From DATFQE01 sp963733845 (GTDB lineage: Bacteria; Actinomycetota; Thermoleophilia; Gaiellales; Gaiellaceae): a stretch of 64,000 nucleotides of DNA. A program made the translations under genes and the position numbers. Positions 29,720 to 37,917 of the stretch are shown here, piece by piece; the stretch's first letter is position 1, and every line of letters begins with the position of its first letter. Under the pieces are notes generated by a model. That model had not been told where the DNA came from and made no database searches. It was given only the letters and a program-made list of their open reading frames with translations. The stretch covers positions 1 to 64,000 of the forward strand of contig CAVTEM010000005.1 of NCBI GenBank assembly GCA_963733845.1, in the 5' to 3' direction.

Positions 29720-30429
29720 GCCGGGCCACGCCGATCCTCGAGACCGTTCGCGACGGTGAAGGGCCTCATCCGCCGTACCTGTATCCGGACTACCGCTCGA
29801 CCGAGCTCCGCGCACCGAAGCGACCGCTGCTCCTGTTGCCCCACACGCTCTCGGAGCTGACGGGCCCGGTCTACGGCCACGAGTCGGTCGGCGAGCTCGA
29901 CCACGACCTGACCAGGCAGCACGAAGGGGAGCCGCTCGGCGAGCGGATCATCGTCGAGGGCCAGGTCACGGACTCCGCCGGGCATCCGGTTCGCTCGGCG
30001 CTGATCGAGATCTGGCAGGCGAACGCCGCCGGCCGGTATCGCCACGAGGTCGACCGGCATCCGGCGCCCATCGATCCGAACTTCACCGGCGCAGGTCGCT
30101 GCCTCACGGACGACGACGGGCGCTACCGCTTCGTCACGGTCAAGCCGGGCGCGTATCCCTGGCGCAACCATCCGAACGCCTGGCGGCCGGCCCACATCCA
30201 CCTCTCGCTTTTCGGGCGTGCGTTCACGAACCGGCTGGTGACGCAGATGTACTTCCCGGGCGATCCGCTCTTCGAGCTCGACCCGATCTTCCAGTCCGTG
30301 CGCGACCCGGTCGCCCGCTCCAGGCTCGTGTGCGCATTCGAGCTGGAGAGGACCGTCTCCGAATGGGCGCTCGGCTACCGCTTCGACATCGTCCTCGGCG
30401 GCCCGGCCGAGACGCCGCTGGAACCCTGA
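29716..30429 (+). CDS. pcaH: Protocatechuate 3,4-dioxygenase, beta subunit
   Basis: Catalytic subunit of the intradiol ring-cleavage dioxygenase converting protocatechuate to 3-carboxy-cis,cis-muconate. The N-terminal PcaH extension is present (PPYLYPDYRSTELRAPKRPL). Fe(III) ligands are visible: Tyr in AAGRYRHEVD or KPGAYPWRNHP, and both His in WRPAHIHLSLFG. GERIIVEGQVTDSAGHPVRS and ALIEIWQANAAGRYRH match the conserved beta core. 237 residues, the normal beta size. Overlaps the CoA transferase B stop and is one base from pcaG. Confidence 0.93.
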   Translation: MSRATPILETVRDGEGPHPPYLYPDYRSTELRAPKRPLLLLPHTLSELTGPVYGHESVGELDHDLTRQHEGEPLGERIIVEGQVTDSAGHPVRSALIEIWQANAAGRYRHEVDRHPAPIDPNFTGAGRCLTDDDGRYRFVTVKPGAYPWRNHPNAWRPAHIHLSLFGRAFTNRLVTQMYFPGDPLFELDPIFQSVRDPVARSRLVCAFELERTVSEWALGYRFDIVLGGPAETPLEP

Positions 30430-30430
30430 A

Positions 30431-30922
30431 GTGAGCTCCGAGCCGACCCCCTCGCAGACCGTCGGGCCCTATTTCTCGCTCGGGCTCCTCGATCCGCCCG
30501 CGAACGAGCTCGTGCCGGGCGGAATCCGCATCACGGGGCGGGTGCTCGACGGCGCGGGAGAACCGGTCCCCGACGCGGTGGTCGAGATCTGGCAGGCGGA
30601 CGAGGAGGGCCGGTACCGGCCGGACTTCGGCTGGGGCCGTTCTGGGTGCGACCAGGAGGGACGCTACGCCTTCGTCACCGGCAAGCCGGGCTCGGTGGAC
30701 GGCCAGGCGCCGCACCTGACGGTGCTCGTGTTCGCCCGCGGGCTCCTGAAGCCGGTTCTGACCCGGATGTACTTTCCGGACGAGCAGGAGGCGAACGCCG
30801 GCGACCCGGTGCTTGCCGCGCTCGACGACGGCTCGTCGCTCGTCGCTCGGCCCACGGCGGACGGGCTCGAGTTCGACATCCGGCTCCAGGGCGAGGACGA
30901 GACGGTCTTCTTCGCCGTGTGA
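30431..30922 (+). CDS. pcaG: Protocatechuate 3,4-dioxygenase, alpha subunit
   Basis: Non-iron alpha subunit of the same dioxygenase, 163 residues from GTG 30431. Motifs: PSQTVGPYFSLGLLDPP, IRITGRVLDGAGEPVPDAVV, EIWQADEEGRYRPDFGWGRS and DGQAPHLTVLVFARGLLKPV. The iron ligands of the beta chain are absent, as expected (HLTV replaces HIHL). The stop overlaps the pcaB GTG start (GTGTGA context), indicating coupled translation and matched stoichiometry with pcaH. Confidence 0.92.
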   Translation: MSSEPTPSQTVGPYFSLGLLDPPANELVPGGIRITGRVLDGAGEPVPDAVVEIWQADEEGRYRPDFGWGRSGCDQEGRYAFVTGKPGSVDGQAPHLTVLVFARGLLKPVLTRMYFPDEQEANAGDPVLAALDDGSSLVARPTADGLEFDIRLQGEDETVFFAV

Positions 30923-32199
30923 CCGTGTTCGACGGGATCTTCATCCCAGCGCCGGTCCGGGATGCGGTCTCGGACGAGGCGTGGCTCCACGCCATGCTCG
31001 AGGTCGAGCGTGCTCTGGCTGCCGCCGAGGCGCGCGCGGGTGTGATTCCGGCCGAAGCCGCGCGGGCCATCGCCGACGCCTGCCGGGCAGGACGCTTCGA
31101 CGCGGCGGCGATCGGGGACGCCGGCCGGGCTCCCGGCAACCCAGTGGAGCCGCTCGTCGGCGCCCTGCGGAAAGCCGTGGGCGGCGAGGCGGCCGACCAC
31201 GTCCACCGCGGCGCGACGAGCCAGGACATTCTCGACACCGCGGCGATGCTGATCTCGCGCCGTGCTCTCGACCTGATCCTCGAGGTGCTCACAGAAGTGG
31301 CCGGCGAGTGTGCGCGGTTGGCCGACGCCCACCGCTCGACTCCGATGGCCGGGAGGACACTGCTCCAGCAGGCGGTGCCGACGACGTTCGGCCTGAAGGC
31401 GGCCGGCTGGCTCGTCGGCATGCTGGAAGCGCGCAGCGGCCTCGAGCGCATTCGCGCCGAGCGCCTGGCCGTCCAGCTCGGCGGCGCGGCGGGCACGCTC
31501 TCGGCGCTCGGCGACGCCGGTCCAGAGGTCGCCCGACTGCTCGGCGAAGAGCTCGGGCTCGCCCAGCCCATCGGTCCGTGGCACACGAACCGAGTCCGCA
31601 TCGCCGAGCTCGGGAGTGCGCTCGCCGTCGCCGCGGGCGCGGCCGCGAAGATCGGGCTGGACGTCGGGCTGATGAGTCAGACCGAAGTGGGCGAGGTGGC
31701 GGAGGCGGAGGGCGGCGTCTCTTCGACGATGCCCCAGAAGCGAAACCCCGTTGGCAGCGCGCTGGCGATCGCCTGCGCGCACCTCGTGAACGGGCACGTG
31801 TCGGTCCTGCTCGCCGCGATTCCCCAGGAGCACGAGCGGGCGGTCGGAGCGTGGCACGCGGAGTGGCCGGCCCTGTCCGGCGCTCTGGCCTACACCGGCG
31901 GCGCGGCGGACGGCGCGCGCCGGGCGCTCGTCGGGCTCGAGGTCGATCCGGAACGGATGCGCGCGAACCTCGAGCTCGCGGGCGGCCTCGTCATGGCCGA
32001 GCGGGCCTCGTCCCTCCTCGCCGGCCAGGTCGGGCGCGGACGAGCGTACGAGCTCGTCGCCGAGGCTGCTGCGAGTGGGCGGCCGCTGGCCGAGGAGCTC
32101 CAGATCGAGCTCGCGGACCTCGAGCCCACCACCTACCTCGGCTCGGCCGAGGAGTTCGTCGACCGTGCCATCAGCGCGTATCGGGACGAGCTGCGGTGA
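30919..32199 (+). CDS. pcaB: 3-carboxy-cis,cis-muconate cycloisomerase
   Basis: Fumarase/aspartase superfamily enzyme that lactonises 3-carboxy-cis,cis-muconate. GTG at 30919 overlaps the pcaG stop. Visible motifs: HVHRGATSQDILDTAAM (active-site region 1), MAGRTLLQQAVPTTFGLK and the superfamily loop EGGVSSTMPQKRNPVGSALA with the catalytic Ser. 426 residues, typical for bacterial PcaB. The stop overlaps the pcaD GTG start (GTGA). Confidence 0.93.
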   Translation: MTVFDGIFIPAPVRDAVSDEAWLHAMLEVERALAAAEARAGVIPAEAARAIADACRAGRFDAAAIGDAGRAPGNPVEPLVGALRKAVGGEAADHVHRGATSQDILDTAAMLISRRALDLILEVLTEVAGECARLADAHRSTPMAGRTLLQQAVPTTFGLKAAGWLVGMLEARSGLERIRAERLAVQLGGAAGTLSALGDAGPEVARLLGEELGLAQPIGPWHTNRVRIAELGSALAVAAGAAAKIGLDVGLMSQTEVGEVAEAEGGVSSTMPQKRNPVGSALAIACAHLVNGHVSVLLAAIPQEHERAVGAWHAEWPALSGALAYTGGAADGARRALVGLEVDPERMRANLELAGGLVMAERASSLLAGQVGRGRAYELVAEAAASGRPLAEELQIELADLEPTTYLGSAEEFVDRAISAYRDELR

Positions 32200-32900
32200 C
32201 GCCCGCGCTCGTGCTTCCCTCGTCGCTCGGCACCACCACCGAGCTGTGGGCCGCCAACGTTCCCCACTGGGCCGGCTCGTTCCGCCCGCTGCCCTACGAC
32301 CAGCGCGGCCGCAGCTCGGTGGCCGAGCTCGGCCAGGACCTGCTCGCCCTGCTCGACGAACACGACCTCGAACGCGTCTCGGTCTGCGGCCTCTCGCTCG
32401 GCGGCGCGACGGCGATGTGGGTAGCAGCGAATGCGGCGGAGCGGGTCGACCGGCTAGTGCTCGCCTGCACCTCCGCCCGCTTCGGCGAGCCCGAGCCTTG
32501 GCTGGAACGTGCCGCGATCGTCCGGGAGCGGGGGCTCGAGCCGATCGCCGACCGGATCGTCGCCCGCTGGTTCACGTCGGCGGCGCCTCCCGAGCTCGTT
32601 GACCGGTTCCGCCAGATGCTCGTCCACACGCCGCGGGAGGCGTACGCCGCGTGCTGCGAAGCACTGGCGCGCTGGGACTTCCACGAGCACTTAGGGGAGA
32701 TCAAGGCGCCGACCCTCGTGATCGCCGGCGCCGAGGATCCGGCGGCTCCGCCGGAACACGCAGAAGTGCTCGCCGCAGGCGTGCCGGACGCCAAGCTGAT
32801 CGTCCTCCCCAAAGCCGCGCACATGGCGAACGCCGAACAGGCAGAGACGTTCTCGAGGCTCGTCGCCGAGCATCTGGCGCGAGTGGAGGAGGTGGCATGA
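32196..32900 (+). CDS. pcaD: 3-oxoadipate enol-lactonase
   Basis: Alpha/beta hydrolase opening 3-oxoadipate enol-lactone to 3-oxoadipate. 234 residues from GTG 32196. The nucleophile elbow is VSVCGLSLGGATAMW, the acid is probably Asp in VIAGAEDPAAPP, and the catalytic His is in PKAAHMANAEQ. The N-terminus lacks the usual longer strand, starting TPALVLPSSLGTTTELW. Unlike many actinobacteria, where PcaL fuses this enzyme to the decarboxylase, pcaD and pcaC are separate, coupled genes here (ATGA). Confidence 0.92.
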   Translation: MTPALVLPSSLGTTTELWAANVPHWAGSFRPLPYDQRGRSSVAELGQDLLALLDEHDLERVSVCGLSLGGATAMWVAANAAERVDRLVLACTSARFGEPEPWLERAAIVRERGLEPIADRIVARWFTSAAPPELVDRFRQMLVHTPREAYAACCEALARWDFHEHLGEIKAPTLVIAGAEDPAAPPEHAEVLAAGVPDAKLIVLPKAAHMANAEQAETFSRLVAEHLARVEEVA

Positions 32901-33271
32901 GCGCGGACGAAGGAATGCGCATCCGCCGCGAGGTTCTCGGCGACGAGCACGTGGACGCCGCCGTCGCCGGGACGACCGACGACACGGCCGCGTTCCAGGA
33001 TCTGATCACGCGCTACGCCTGGGGGGAGATCTGGGCGCGACCCGGGCTCGACCGGCGCACGCGCAGCGCGATCACGCTGATGGCGCTCGTCGCGCTCAAT
33101 CGCGAGCACGAGCTGGCGCTGCACATCCGGGCCGCGCTCCGGAACGGGCTCAGCCGCGAGGAGATCGGCGAGGTGCTGCTCCAGAGCGCGATCTACTGCG
33201 GCGTCCCGGCCGCCAACGGGGCCTTCGCCGTGTTCCGTGACGTTATGGCCGAAGAGGGAGGAGAGCGATGA
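32897..33271 (+). CDS. pcaC: 4-carboxymuconolactone decarboxylase
   Basis: AhpD-like helical protein of 124 residues, removing CO2 from 4-carboxymuconolactone. Features: MRIRREVLGDEHVDAAVAGT, ITRYAWGEIWARPGLDRRTR and HIRAALRNGLSREEIGEVLL followed by QSAIYCGVPAANGAF. The AhpD CxxC pair is absent, as in true decarboxylases. ATG 32897 overlaps pcaD and the stop overlaps the next gene (ATGA). Confidence 0.93.
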   Translation: MSADEGMRIRREVLGDEHVDAAVAGTTDDTAAFQDLITRYAWGEIWARPGLDRRTRSAITLMALVALNREHELALHIRAALRNGLSREEIGEVLLQSAIYCGVPAANGAFAVFRDVMAEEGGER

Positions 33272-34318
33272 GCCAGAGAACGACGCCGCCGTTTCGCGCC
33301 GACCACGTGGGCAGCCTGCTGCGCCCGCCCGAGCTGCTCGAAGCACGCGAGAGGTTCGCTCAGAGCCGAATCAGCGCCGACGAGCTGCGCTCGATCGAGG
33401 ACGACGCGATTCGCGACGTCGTGCGGATGCAGGAGGAGGCCGGGCTGCAGTCCGCCACCGACGGTGAGTTCCGGCGCACCTCGTGGCACATGGACTTCAT
33501 CTACCAGCTCGACGGGATCGATCCGGCCGACGAGCAGATCAAGGTCGAGTTTCACAACGAGGACGGTGACGTCGAGTTCACGACGGCAGCACTCAGCGTC
33601 CACGACCGGGTCGGGCTCTCGACCACGATTTTCGGCGACGCCTTCGAGGCCTTGAAATCGATGACGACGACGGTGACCCCGAAGCTGACGATTCCGTCGC
33701 CGAGCATGGTCCACTACCGGGGCGGCCAGGCCGCGATCGACAAGGACGTCTACCCGGAGCTCGACGGGTTCTGGCGCGACCTGGTCAGCGCGTACCGCGA
33801 GGAGGTCCGGCGGCTGGGCGAGCTCGGCTGTACGTATCTCCAATTCGACGACACGAGCCTCGCCTACATGAACGACCCCAAGCAGCGCGAGTACATCGCA
33901 TCGATCGGCGGCGACCGGGAACACCAGCACGAGGAGTACATCCGCCACATCAACGAGGCGCTCGCCGGCCGGCCGGAGGGGATGAGCGTCACGACCCACA
34001 TGTGCCGCGGCAACTTCCGCTCCTCCTGGGCCGCCGAGGGGAGCTACGAGTTCGTGGCCGAGGCGCTCTTCAACGAGCTCGAGGTCGACGGCTTCTTCCT
34101 GGAGTACGACGACGCCCGCTCGGGCGGCTTCGAGCCGCTTCGCTTCGTCCCGCCGGAGAAGATGGTCGTGCTCGGTCTCGTCACCACGAAGCGGGGCGAG
34201 CTCGAGCAGAAGGACGAGCTGAAGCGCCGCGTCGAGGAGGCGTCACGCTACGTCCCGCTCGACCAGCTCTGCCTCTCGCCGCAGTGCGGGTTCTCGTCGA
34301 CGGTCGAGGGCAACCTCG
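33268..34318 (+). CDS. MetE-like cobalamin-independent methyltransferase family protein, 3' end cut by junction
   Basis: Zinc-dependent methionine synthase II C-terminal domain family (YxjG/YxjH-like). About 350 residues are present: RADHVGSLLRPPELLEARER, SATDGEFRRTSWHMDF, LGCTYLQFDDTSLAYM, TTHMCRGNFRSSW (zinc His and Cys), FFLEYDDARSGGFEPL and the last zinc Cys in LCLSPQCGFSST. The frame then enters foreign sequence at EGNLVT, so roughly 20 C-terminal residues are lost. Coupled to pcaC by ATGA. It could demethylate or transfer methyl groups from methoxylated aromatics, or simply make methionine; the sequence does not decide. Confidence 0.82.
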
Positions 34319-34326
34319 TCACTCGT
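34312..34326. other. Chimeric junction 2 (actinobacterial segment to second GC-rich genome)
   Basis: On the plus strand the MetE-like frame stays family-like to EGNLVT (about 34,321) and then runs on for about 185 codons without any resemblance. On the minus strand a Sel1-repeat protein ends in the same few bases. The join is abrupt with no repeat or integrase. Confidence 0.75.
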
Positions 34327-35116
34327 GCGGGCTCGGATCGGCGCCGCGCCCGGTCTGATAGACGAAGCCGAGCGCCTCCTGGGCGGGTGCATAACCCTGG
34401 GCCGCCGCACTTCTCGTACCAGATCGCGCGCCTGCGCGAAGTCCTGCTCCACGCCCGTCGCCGCTCGCATAGCGGTTGCCGAGCGCGTGCTGCGCGGCGG
34501 GTTGCCCGCCGTCCGCGGCCGACGCTGCAGCCACGCGCAGCGCTCGTCGTCCGCGTCGCGCCGGCCTGCCCGCTGCTGCGCGAGCTCCCAGGCCGCATCG
34601 GGATCGCCCTGCTCGGCCGCGCGCGTGAGCAGCGCGAGCGCCTCGGCCTCCTTGCCGGGCTCGCGCGCGAGGCGCCGCGCCTGCTCGAGCTGGCCGCGCG
34701 GATCGCCCGCTTCGGCGGCGCGCGCGATCCACTTCGCCGCCTCGGCCTCGTTGCCGCCCGCGGCGAGCATGTCGCTCGGCGAGCAGCACCTGGGCGTGCG
34801 CATCGCCGCCCTCGGCCGCCGCGCGCAGCCAGCGCTCGGCGCGCGCCGCGTCGCGGGTCGCCGCCGCGCTCGCCGTAGAGCGTCGACGAGCCGCATCTGC
34901 GCGGCGGTCGACCCGTTTTCGGCCGCCTTCTCGAGCCAGACGAGCGCCTCGTCGAGGTTCTGCTCGACGCCGTCGCCGGCCGCGTAGCCGCTCGCCGAGC
35001 GCGCGCTGCGCGTCCGCGGATCCGAGCCGCGCGCTCCAGCGCGTGCGGTCGAGCTCGTTGCACGCGGAGCAGCGCGAGCAGCGCGGCGACGGCGAGCGCG
35101 ACCGGGCGAGACGCAT
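34319..35116 (-). pseudogene. Sel1-repeat (TPR-like) protein (frameshifted)
   Basis: Start at 35116 gives MRLARSRSPSPRCSRCSACN, a possible short signal with Cys, then ELDRTRWSARLGSADAQRAL. Read across frames there are several 36-residue Sel1-like repeats: KAAENGSTAAQMRLVDAL-like, AEGGDAHAQVLLAERHA, KWIARAAEAGDPRGQLEQA, LLTRAAEQGDPDAAWELAQQ and AAAQGYAPAQEALGFVYQTG. At least five frame changes. Sel1 proteins act as scaffolds in signalling or envelope processes; no partner is visible. The stop near 34,319 coincides with the junction and may be artificial. Confidence 0.65.
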
Positions 35117-35203
35117 CGCGCGCGATCCTAGCTCGTCCGCCTTCCGGGCCGACCCCTGCCCCGCGAATCCGCGGGTGGTACGTTCGCCGGCCCCGGAGCG
35201 CCC

Positions 35204-36068
35204 GTGAAGTTCGTCGTCTCGGCCGCGTTCAACGATCCCGATCACCTGCTCGAGCTCGCCGTGTGCGCCGAGGAGTGCGGCTTCGAGGCGATGGCGTTCC
35301 CCGATCACGTCGTGCACCCGGAGAAGCTCGACACGCCCTATCCCTATACCGCGGACGGCTCGCGGCGCTGGCAGGCGTTCACGCCCTGGGTGGATCCGTG
35401 GGTGGCGATCGCCGCGTGCGCCGCCGTGACGACGCGGCTGCGCTTCACCAACAACGTGTTCGTGCTCGCGATGCGCAACCCGTTCCTCGCCGCGAAGGCG
35501 ATCGCGACCGCGGCGGTGCTGTCGCGCGGGCGCGTGACGCTCACGCTCGGCGTCGGCTGGTCGAACGTCGAGTACCACGCTGCTCGGCCAGGACTTCACG
35601 ACGCGCGGCAAGCGCACCGACGAGATGATCGAGGTGCTGCGCAAGCTCTGGACCGGCGAGATGGTCTCGCACGAGGGCGCGTTCTATCGCTTCGACGCGC
35701 TCGAGTCGAACCCGGTGCCGCCCGCGCGCATCCCGATCTGGGTCGGCGGCATCTCCGACGCGGCGCTGCGCCGCGCCGCGCGCAACGACGGCTGGCTCTC
35801 CGATCTGCAGTCGACCGCCGAGATCGAGGCCTGCATCGACAAGGTGCGCCGCTTCCGCGCCGAGCAGGGGCGCGCGGGCGAGCCGTTCGACGTGATGGCG
35901 AGCGCGAGCGACGCGTTCACGCTCGACGGCTACCGGCGCCTCGCGGAGATCGGCGTGACCCACGTGCTGACGCTGCCCTGGATCTTCACGCACGGCGACA
36001 CGAAGGTGCTGCGCGAGAAGAAGGACGGCATGCGCCGGTTCGCAGACGACGTGATCGCAAAGATCTGA
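35204..36068 (+). pseudogene. LLM class flavin/F420-dependent oxidoreductase, TIGR03619-like (one frameshift)
   Basis: Luciferase-like TIM-barrel oxidoreductase, about 288 residues. GTG at 35204 gives VKFVVSAAFNDPDHLLELAV, then CGFEAMAFPDHVVHPEKLDT, TRLRFTNNVFVLAMRNPFLA and GRVTLTLGVGWSNVEY. A frame change near 35579 then gives LGQDFTTRGKRTDEMIEVLR, LWTGEMVSHEGAFYRF and PIWVGGISDAALRRAA, ending at 36068. The conserved GVGW and PIWVGG match F420-binding LLM families, though FMN use is possible. It begins a same-strand run with enoyl-CoA hydratase, a dioxygenase and a serine hydrolase. Confidence 0.85.
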
Positions 36069-36133
36069 GCAAGTTCGCGCAGCGAGCCGAAGGCGAGCGA
36101 GACCGGATGAGGCGAGAGCGAGACGAGATCCCG

Positions 36134-36916
36134 ATGGCCAGATCAGCGTCGAGCAGCGCGGCCGGATCCTCCTGATGGGGCTCGACCGGCGCGAGAAGTA
36201 CAACGGCCTGACGCCGAAGATGATGCGCGAGCTCGGCGCTCGCCTACACGCGGCTCGACGAGGATCCCGAGCTCTGGGTGGGCGTGCTGTTCGGGCACGG
36301 CAAGCACTTCACCGCGGGCCTCGACCTCCCGAAGTGGACCGAGGGGATGAAGGACGGCAGCTGCGCGCGCGAGCGCGAGCGCGAGCGACCGCGTCGACCC
36401 GATGGCGCTCGCGCGCGCGTGCCGCAAGCCGATCGTCACCGCGGTGCACGGGATCACCTACACCGCGGGCATCGAGATGATGCTGGCCGGCGACATCGTC
36501 GTCGCCGCCGACGACTGCCGCTTCTCGCAGCTCGAGCCGAAGCGCGGCATCCACGCGACCGGCGGCGCCACGATCCGCTTCGTCGAGCGCGGCGGGTGGG
36601 GCAACGCGATGTACCACCTGCTCACCTGCGACGAGTTCGGCGCGGAGGAGGCGCGCCGGATCGGCCTCGTGCAGGAGATCGTGCCGCGCGGCGCCGAGCT
36701 CGCGCGCGCGCTCGAGCTCGCCGAGCAGATCGCCGCGATGGCGCCGCGCGCCGTGCAGGCGACCAAGGCGTCGTCGCGCCGCTATCTCGACCAGGGCTTC
36801 GCCGCGACGGTCGCGGCGTTCGCGCGCCGACCAGGCCGCGCTCGCGAGCCCGAGGACGCGCGCGAAGGCGTCGCTTCGTTCGTCGAGCGGCGCGATCCGA
36901 AGTTCACCGGGCGTAG
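36134..36916 (+). pseudogene. Enoyl-CoA hydratase/isomerase family (crotonase) protein (frameshifted)
   Basis: Crotonase-fold enzyme acting on acyl-CoA thioesters. Readable across frames: QISVEQRGRILLMGLDRREK, GVLFGHGKHFTAGLDLPKW (first oxyanion hole), PIVTAVHGITYTAGIEMMLA (second oxyanion Gly region), CRFSQLEPKRGIHATGGATI and EIVPRGAELARALELAEQIA, ending near ERRDPKFTGR. The start is approximate; the first frame change lies near 36235, others near 36360 and 36830. Catalytic residues differ between hydratases and isomerases, and the reaction cannot be fixed. Two strong hairpins follow. Confidence 0.8.
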
Positions 36917-36943
36917 CGCGCTACGAGTCGATCCGGCCTCCGA

Positions 36944-36992
36944 CGCACTCGGCGAGCGAGTGCGTTGCGGCGACGACGGAGTTCGTCGCCGC
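36944..36992 (+). terminator. Tandem hairpins after the crotonase gene
   Basis: Two perfect stems follow each other: an 8-bp stem at 36944-36951/36957-36964 and a 10-bp stem (gcggcgacga/tcgtcgccgc) at 36967-36976/36983-36992. No T-run follows, so a terminator or RNA-stability role is inferred from position and stem strength. Confidence 0.5.
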
Positions 36993-37077
36993 TCACACCG
37001 CTGAGTCGCCGTCGCGGGCGCGGAGTCACCGTGCAACGCGTCGAGGCTCCAACACGGCGATCGCCCTCGGGGGACCC

Positions 37078-37916
37078 GTGAGCGACACGCGCTGGACCGA
37101 CAGCTCGGCGAGATGCGCAGCCAGGGATACACGATCCTCGAGGACGCGATCGAGCCCGAGCTCGTCGCCGCGCTGGTCGCGGCGATCCGGCGCATCGAGC
37201 GCGAGAGCGGCGCGGCGCCGCGCGGCAATCCGGCCGAGGGCTTCGCGACGCTGCGCACCTACAACCTGCTCGCGAAGGATCCGGTGTTCCAGCAGATGCC
37301 GGTGCACCGCGCGGTGCTGCCGCTCGTCGAGCGCGTGCTCGACCCGGGCTGTCTGCTCTCGGGGATGACCGCGATCGACATCGGCCCGGGCGAGCGCGCG
37401 CAGCCGATCCATCCCGACGATCTCGTGATGACGGTGCCGCGGCCGCACCCGCCGCTCATGTGCACCTCGCTCTGGGCGCTCACCGATTTCACCGACGCGA
37501 ACGGCGCCACGCGGATCTTCCCCGGCACGCACCTCGAGTCGGGCCGGCCCGACGGCGCGCGCCGTCGATTCCCGCCGAGATGCGCGCGGGCAGCGTGCTC
37601 GTGATCGACGGCGGGCTCTGGCACGGCGGCGGCGCGAATACGACCGCCGACGAGTGGCGGATCGGCGTGAACGTCCAGTACTGCGCGGGCTTCTGCCGGC
37701 CGCAGCAGAACCAGTATCTCGGCATCCCGCGCGAGATCACGCGCACGTTCTCCGACCGCCTGCTCGAGCTGTGCGGCTACAGCCTCTACAAGGGCATCAT
37801 GGGCCACATCGACGGACAGAGCCCCGCGGTGGTGTTGGGCGACGGGCGGCTCGAGGAGCGCGCCTACGCGTCGAACGAAGCAGCTCGGCGCGCGCCGCAC
37901 GCGCGCGGAGTACTGA
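37078..37916 (+). pseudogene. Phytanoyl-CoA dioxygenase (PhyH) family protein (frameshifted)
   Basis: Fe(II)/2-oxoglutarate dioxygenase-like protein. GTG at 37078; after an early shift MRSQGYTILEDAIEPELVAA and FATLRTYNLLAKDPVFQQMP follow. The iron facial triad is visible as HPDD in RAQPIHPDDLVMTVPRPH and the His in DGGLWHGGGANTT. CTSLWALTDFTDANGATRIF with GTHLESGRP and NQYLGIPREITRTFSDRL are typical of PhyH proteins. Shifts lie near 37115, 37560 and 37880. PhyH enzymes hydroxylate lipids, terpenoids or secondary metabolites; substrate unknown. The stop is followed within 2 bases by the serine hydrolase GTG. Confidence 0.83.
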
Positions 37917-37917
37917 C

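Noticed and set aside
21222..34318. Horizontal transfer of an aromatic catabolic island into a rhizobial chromosome
   Set aside because: There is no integrase, repeat or tRNA at either end and both ends cut genes. A chimeric assembly explains the data better.
33268..34878. A 536-codon frame read as a MetE-like protein with a new C-terminal domain
   Set aside because: The last 185 codons are antisense to a Sel1-repeat gene and lie beyond junction 2.
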